DNA of 64,000 nt from Physella acuta. Its lineage: Eukaryota; Mollusca; Gastropoda; Physidae. The notes under the pieces were generated by a model. That model worked only from the letters and a program-made list of their open reading frames with translations. It was not told where the DNA came from and ran no database searches. The stretch is from positions 557,001 through 621,000 of the forward strand of contig NW_026731619.1 in NCBI RefSeq assembly GCF_028476545.1, given 5' to 3'. Made by a program: the position numbers and the translations under genes. Positions 51,087-64,000 of this stretch are shown piece by piece. Position 1 is the first letter of the stretch. Each line of letters begins with the position of its first letter.

Positions 51087-51661
51087 CGCGAAGGATATCG
51101 AAGGATATAATTGTGTCTAGGGCTAGGGTAAAGTATATTGAATAATGTTATTTCAAATGTAAATATTTGTCCTCTACGGCAGATATACACACCTCATCAT
51201 CGGGTAAAAGGTGAGTTAAAAGTGTAATATATGTGTATCATAGAATAAATTAATATGTGCAGGACCTGTCTTTGGACGTGGACATTAATTTCGCTTACAT
51301 GAACCAGTCAATTGTACAATCATCACAATATTTAACATAGATTTGGTGTTGTGTGAGGTACCATAGTATATGTTGTCTGCAGTCTAGACTGGAAACATTC
51401 CTTTTACCTATAATTTACGACGTCCTCCACACACACCTTACAGTATCAAACAGGGCTGTGCCTTATCAGTCAGGCAACGTTTTCAGGTAAATCAAGACAT
51501 CAGTCGGTTATAGTTACAGTTACCTGCTGTTGTGATCTGAGAATGTCGTATTATCGAGGGCTGATGTATCATTTTCTTTGTTTTATAATCTTTCATGAAT
51601 TTGTGGTAAGTTAGAGTGCACATCATGCTTTTATTTATTTTTGCCCCTACCTCTGGTATAC

Positions 51662-51663
51662 AT

Positions 51664-51706
<43 letters not shown>

Positions 51707-51723
51707 AATAAATTTTAACAAAA

Positions 51724-51783
<60 letters not shown>
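51662..51783. repeat. (CA)n-(TA)n compound microsatellite
   Basis: CA repeat then two AT runs (51687-51705 and 51729-51783), ending 9 bp before the start of the first visible exon of the CUB gene. Confidence 0.95.
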
Positions 51784-51787
<4 letters not shown>

Positions 51788-51791
51788 ATAG

Positions 51792-62366
<10,575 letters not shown>

Positions 62367-62759
62367 GTAAGTAGAACAAGTCCATCTATACATGTTCTAG
62401 AGCATAAGCATCAGCAATAACACCTTTACAATGGGGTGGTGAATTAATTCACTAAGAACTTAATCCACACAGCATTGTGAAAAGTAGTTTCATCAGAATA
62501 ACATTATCATCCAACCCTGAATAATTTTATTGGTTTAGTGGATATCCTTCAGTCAGTCCTAGACCATATGAAAATGATGCTTACATTTTGGAATGATTAG
62601 GATATTGTTTATCCTGCTATGTAATGGATATTGTGTGGTTTTGGTTAAATGGCATCGATAGTGTTATAAGAGTAAAAAAATAGTTTTAAAATAGACTACT
62701 TCCAAGTAACTATAGCAACACTTCTATATCATCTCCAATGTCTTTAGCTACTCTCTACA

Positions 62760-62975
62760 AATACATATGCAGACTGCAATACACAACCACTAACTACCAC
62801 ACACACAACCACTGACTGCCACACATAATCAATGACTGCCACACATAATCAATGACTGCCACACATACACAACCATTGACTGCAACACACAAAACCACTG
62901 ACTGCAACACACACAACCACTGACTGCCACACACAACCACTGACTGCAACACACACAACCACTTACTGCCACAAG
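62760..62975. repeat. degenerate (ACAACCACTGACTGCCACAC)n tandem repeat
   Basis: About nine irregular units of 18-24 bp in the last visible intron of the CUB gene. Confidence 0.85.
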
Positions 62976-63223
62976 AAAAAAAATAGTTTTATTTTCTTAT
63001 TTTAAAGCTTGTTGCTATTAAGTTTTTTTCATATATATTAAAATGTGTTAATTGTCTACTCTTTAGTGATTCTTAATTTATGAAGTCGACACGACTAAAG
63101 ATATTTGCTTGAAAACACCATCAATAGCTCGCGATATTTAAAGACGATTATCTGCCTGTAAAAGCAGCCGTCCGTGCCCATATTTATAAACGATATCAAG
63201 GTCTTAATCTTGTTACCCCCCAC

Positions 63224-63453
63224 CAGAGTTTCTTCCAGGCATCTCTTAGGGAGGGGGGGTGGGGGAGAAGGGGCACCCCCACTCCTCGAAGAAAGTCTAC
63301 TGCCCCCCCCCCCCCTCGAACGAAATAGAATTTATATAGAAAATATATACTTTTTACAGTGTCCGCCCCCCCCCCCCCCCGAAAATTGTTGTCCACCCCT
63401 CCCTCCGAAAATTTCAAGTGCACCCCGGAGAATAAAGTCTGGAAGAAACACTG
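63224..63453. mobile_element. hAT-type MITE, second full copy
   Basis: Starts CAGAGTTTCTTCCAGGC and ends GTCTGGAAGAAACACTG. The interior shares CGAACGAAATAGAATTTATA and ATAGAAAATATATACTTTTT with 30763-30967, between C and G homopolymers. The target duplication is obscured by C runs. Confidence 0.75.
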
Positions 63454-64000
63454 CCCCCCCCCCCTTAGTTTCAAATCGTTTGAAAACTATATTATCTTCC
63501 CCTAATAAATTTCACTAGATCGACCGGCTCTGTAAACATTATCGTGAACTACAGCTTACCAGACTGTTAGGGTGATCGCGTCTAGCTAGCTATCTCCCCT
63601 TTTGTTATTGAATATAGTAATCTATCGAGTGATTTTATTTTGTTATCTCCCCTTAGTTTCGAAGCCATTTCATTAATGTTAACGACTAATAAAACATCTA
63701 ATTTAATTTTTTTTAAAATAGATAGACTTGCATTGTCATGGTAGTGGAACGTATCTGAATAGTTAGAACGAATAAGTGGATCGAATTGAGTGACAAGATT
63801 TGCCACAAACCCATATACAAACAAACAGACGTTGCGAACTTAATAAAAGCTTGAAATAGCCCAAGGTAACAGACTACCCAAACTAATCATGGATAAACGT
63901 TCATGTAGAAAACCAGAGACATTTACATCATAAACAGAAGAATTTAAGTCTACGAAGTAAAAGAGCCGGAATAAAAATAAAATCCCAAGACATTTAATAT

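Larger units (their letters stand above)
62367..64000. other. intron of the CUB gene running off the window
   Basis: No second half of CUB4 is found before 64000. Contents are the tandem repeat at 62.8-63.0 kb and the MITE at 63.2 kb; the rest is unremarkable. Confidence 0.5.

Overview
This is a eukaryotic window, most likely from a panpulmonate gastropod (freshwater snail or sea-slug relative). The evidence is AT-rich intergenic DNA, very long (AT)n arrays, tRNA-derived SINEs, GT-AG split genes coding for secreted or membrane proteins, and intronless receptors of the molluscan chemosensory GPCR type. The species itself cannot be read from the sequence. I saw no CRISPR array, no operon and no recognisable retrovirus-like element.

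Layout. 1-2766 (+): the last five exons of an unrecognised protein, with a fresh SINE in its final intron. 4425-7486: transposon territory, with a decayed Mutator-like transposase carrying an 18-bp coding minisatellite, a 620-bp MITE and an old SINE. 7487-35509 (-): three tandem paralogues of a single-pass immunoglobulin-superfamily receptor with identical exon order and phases. Paralogue 1 (7487-15065) has a signal-peptide exon and four Ig-type domains but no membrane-proximal, transmembrane or tail exons that I can find. Its 4.5-kb intron holds a 3-kb foldback transposon, a tRNA-His-like sequence and a perfect 104-bp inverted repeat. Paralogues 2 (18807-24130) and 3 (27405-35509) have five ectodomains, a transmembrane helix and tyrosine-rich tails, each with one ITIM-like motif near the C-terminus; their signal exons were not found. 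Their introns carry hAT-type and TTAA-type MITEs, SINEs and a 1.3-kb minisatellite.

36.3-50.2 kb: tandem repeats and two intronless class A GPCR genes (40733-41920 and 48460-49512, both +). In both genes the codons for helix 8 just after TM7 have been amplified into a tandem array that runs on downstream of the present stop codon. The second gene also lacks an upstream in-frame ATG. 51792-62366 (+): exons of a secreted multidomain protein with two EB-like cysteine-rich modules and four CUB domains, each CUB split by an intron at the same place. It runs off the right edge. Its introns are full of (AT)n arrays and contain two tandem copies of a Helitron-like element, one with a nested MITE.

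The best candidate for an undescribed system is the cluster of ITIM-bearing Ig receptors. The membrane-distal domain is very different between paralogues while the membrane-proximal domain is conserved, the pattern expected of a polymorphic recognition receptor family such as snail parasite-resistance transmembrane clusters. That link is inference only.
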